From: Cichorium intybus
Lineage: Eukaryota > Streptophyta > Magnoliopsida > Asterales > Asteraceae
Assembly: GCA_023525715.1 (NCBI GenBank)
Contig: CM042012.1
Span: 117,242,298 to 117,306,297, forward strand
Length of the DNA stretch: 64,000 bases
Direction of reading: 5' to 3'
Shown: piece by piece, positions 61,681 through 64,000 of the stretch
Layout: each line of letters begins with the position of its first letter
Numbering within the stretch: the stretch's first letter is position 1
The notes under the pieces: model-generated
The model's database searches: none
What the model was told of the DNA's origin: nothing
Seen by the model: the letters and a program-made list of their open reading frames with translations, nothing else
Position numbers and translations under genes: made by a program

Positions 61681-61706
61681 AAAACAACAACAACAACAAC
61701 AACAAC

Positions 61707-62340
61707 GACAACGTTTGAATTAACTTAATTTGAAACGTAATAAATTGATAGATTAGTTTCTAGTGTTTGACAAACTATGGTTATACATTTAATTATGAAA
61801 TAACTTATAACATTCTTGGTAAATAAGTCAATAAGAAAAAATTACTTATTAAAAACTAATTATTGAAATTAATAAATATTATAAAAACTTGCTATCCAAA
61901 CACTTAGAACTCTTTATAAACCATACTCGACAACAATAACTCAATAAACACTCCAAATAACCAATCACAAACACCCTTAAGCGTCTATTTTATTCTCTTC
62001 ATTTATTGTAAAGTATACTTTTGTTTTCATTGGTTTTTATTTGTATATTTTTGGTTTGGTGTTAAAAAAAATTACGACATTTATTTGCTATTTAACGACT
62101 CTAATCATTATAAATATCATGTCCATTGCTTGAAAAAGACTTAACATTACCCAATTTAATTTATCTCACATTAACAACGACCTAAATGGATATAGAAATC
62201 GACCAACCACGACTCTATCTCTACATCAACCACTCTCTTGGTCGCTTTAGTCCCCATATATTACCCGTCGTTTATACTTTAATACTGAACCGATCTTTAA
62301 TAACCTGCATGCGCCAACACCTACCATCATGAAAGCATGT
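61707..62340. other. Noncoding 3' flank of the cyclin gene
   Basis: AT-rich; no feature seen apart from the likely 3' UTR just left of 62341. Confidence 0.45.
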
Positions 62341-63999
62341 CTAGCGAGGGCTCACAAATGGTTCGAAGCTTACAAGTGAACCAAACCCAAACTGTAGATG
62401 ATCAAATCTTGTTCTCTTGAACGAAGGTTGGTGGTAAATATGATCGTTGAGTTCCCATGAATCATTTGAACTTTCATCACATGTAAAATCAATCACGCCA
62501 GCTGGACTAACCGGATAGTTTGTCGTCACGTTTTCTTCCACTTTTCTCTTATTGAGATGATTGTAAGATAATTCCATCACGAGCTCGTAACAGTCGTTTA
62601 TGTTTTCCTGCGTAAATTAAAAGTATAATATTAAATGCTTTAACTCCTTAATTATGCATGCATATTATCTTGTTCTATCATCAAGATTGTGTCACATGCA
62701 ACAATTTCTTGACCGTAAGATCGGGAACATAGTAAAAAGACAAAATCACCCTTCTGTTCGGAGTACAACAGTGGATGAACAGTACATGTTTTAAGCATGA
62801 TAACTAAATCAAAGCTAGCAAGGTCTTGGTGTGACTTTTTCAAACAAAGTACATTTCTACTATTTATTGCATTAAAAGTTGTTCCATTAGCAGTGGGAGT
62901 TGTACCCTAAAACATGCACAAGCAGACCATAAGGATGGTAGTGGAAACCGGAAAGGACAAAGAGACAAACCTTAGTGGTTTTGAGAAGATCCAGAAGTTG
63001 ACTTTTGTAGTCAATGGAGTTGGGAGGATCGGTTTCATCTACCACACGAAGCATCGTAGCTGTAGCTAATACCGACGGTTTATAACATGCGAATCTTGAA
63101 TCTTGAAACAAAACAAATCATAATCGAAACAGAATTAGAAGAAATTTAAACAATTATTTATAAAGTCGGAGATCTGATCCGATTCGACTCATGAACGATG
63201 AAATTTTACGGTTTTTACCAGAGACTAAATCAAGAACGAGAGCTTCGCATTTCTTGAAGAAATCCCAATGGAGATGATTCGTTAATCCAAGTCTTCTTAC
63301 AATGTGATCAAGAAATGAGATAGGGGTAACTGGGTTCATCCGCCATTTAAGTGTCGACATCACCAAAAGCTCCATTTTTTGTATGTTTTTGGCCTCAAAC
63401 AAGAACTTTGTGTCCTCCACCTAAGTAAAGATTCAAGAAAACAAAAACCCAGTTGCGTAAGTCCAAGATTTCGAAAACCCATAACTTTTTTATAAAAAAT
63501 GGTGGATAAAGTTGATATTTTTGTGTTTATGTTGTCATACTTGAAGATCTAGGAGAAGAGGGACATGAGTTTCTTCAACTTTAGCAGCCAAAGAGAGACA
63601 ACTGACTGCAACAAGCTGAATCATCCATGGTTTATCTTTCTGAAAATGGAGACTTGCGAGAAACCTATCAAGATAATTGACAGCTAAAATGGCTGTTAGA
63701 GTTGTGAATCCATAATGAGCTTTGACTTTAAGGATCCAATCCACAGCCTCGTTTCGAGCAAGAAAAACAGAGGGATCTGTTTCGTCAAAAGCGAAAGTAC
63801 AAGGGGTTTGAGTTTGCTGTTCTTGTTCTTTCGCGAAAAGCGACACGAGTTCCTCATCTTCCCAGAACAAATCTTGCTGGTCGAGGGGTGGAAAATGGAG
63901 ATCAGCGGAATCTCCGAGGGTAGGTTGTGTAACTTCATCTTCGTCTTCAAAGCTCCATTGATGATCTTGGTGTTCGTTACAGAAGAGTGTGTCTAAGAA
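62341..63999 (-). CDS. CYCD3: D-type cyclin, CYCD3-like (5' end outside window)
   Basis: D-type cyclins bind CDKA and start the G1/S transition by phosphorylating the retinoblastoma-related protein. Four exons: 63999-63541, 63420-63219, 63101-62971 and 62607-62341. Introns have GT-AG ends (GTATGA...TTACTTAG, GTAAAA...TTTCAAG, GTTTGT...TACGCAG) in phases 0, 1 and 0. The visible product has 352 residues, close to the usual length. Near the N-terminus is LFCNE, matching the Rb-binding LxCxE motif. Next come the acidic leader, LFWEDEELVSLF and the cyclin box (WILKVKAHYGF, LAVNYLDRFL, PWMIQLVAVSCLSLAAKVEE). The C-terminal cyclin fold (MELLVMSTLKWRMNPVTPIS, FLDHIVRRLGL, PSVLATATML) and a Ser/Glu-rich tail follow. 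The initiator ATG should lie just past base 64000. All exons are open, so the gene looks functional. Confidence 0.92.
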
Positions 64000-64000
64000 A

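Overview
This is a repeat-rich stretch of a plant nuclear genome. The evidence is GT-AG introns of 73-97 bp, plant-type MULE, Ty3/gypsy, Ty1/copia, hAT, Harbinger, CACTA and SINE sequences, long (AT)n microsatellites, and a D-type cyclin with the plant CYCD3 exon layout at the right edge. The combination of PB1-like/MULE proteins with GRF zinc-finger membrane proteins resembles Asteraceae genomes, but that is an inference. The only clearly conventional host gene is the cyclin (62341-64000, minus), cut by the window edge.

Region 1 (1-24 kb) is the most unusual. It holds MULE-related genes in a recurring divergent layout: a transposase gene on the minus strand, a tandem-repeat array, then a small coiled-coil gene on the plus strand, and in two places a GRF zinc-finger/transmembrane gene. 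MULE1 (1107-3944) keeps its DDE and SWIM residues and has one in-frame stop. MULE2 (6054-7404) has lost its DNA-binding domain and all catalytic residues but keeps an intact three-exon frame. Three coiled-coil paralogs (4586, 8224, 11565) share a fixed spacing: MP, +42 to Trp, +14 to Trp, +28 to an aromatic residue, +8 to Tyr-Pro. A spliced gene of unknown function runs off the left edge. A 2.57-kb solo LTR (8825-11390, TSD TCAAC) lies just upstream of the third coiled-coil gene.

A PB1-like gene (MULE N-terminal type; 23210 leftward) was hit by a Tekay-like Ty3/gypsy element (14779-22770, TSD GTAAA). The distal part of the 3' LTR, with about 290 bp of the target gene, was later inverted, so the gene is now in three pieces in two orientations.

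Region 2 (24-45 kb) is AT-rich and mostly noncoding. It contains a hAT-type MITE with Pol III-like boxes, a decayed multi-exon gene fragment with a kinase catalytic loop (28.68-31.25 kb), a tiny copia derivative, a CACTA end, a SINE with a 16-bp TSD, a Pack-MULE candidate (40669-42528, 9-bp TSD), and a MITE that splits an (AT)n tract.

Region 3 (45-61 kb) is a nest. A long LTR-like sequence carries a gag-only retrotransposon (46846-48429, TSD CTCTC) and a copia element (48733-58896, TSD ATTAC). The left LTR of that copia was in turn hit by a 2.5-kb solo LTR (49473-51975, TSD ATTAT). Region 4 (61-64 kb) has a tandem duplication and the cyclin gene.

All calls come from reading the sequence by eye. 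Splice sites, TSDs and LTR ends were checked base by base; family names rest on motif recognition, not on database searches.
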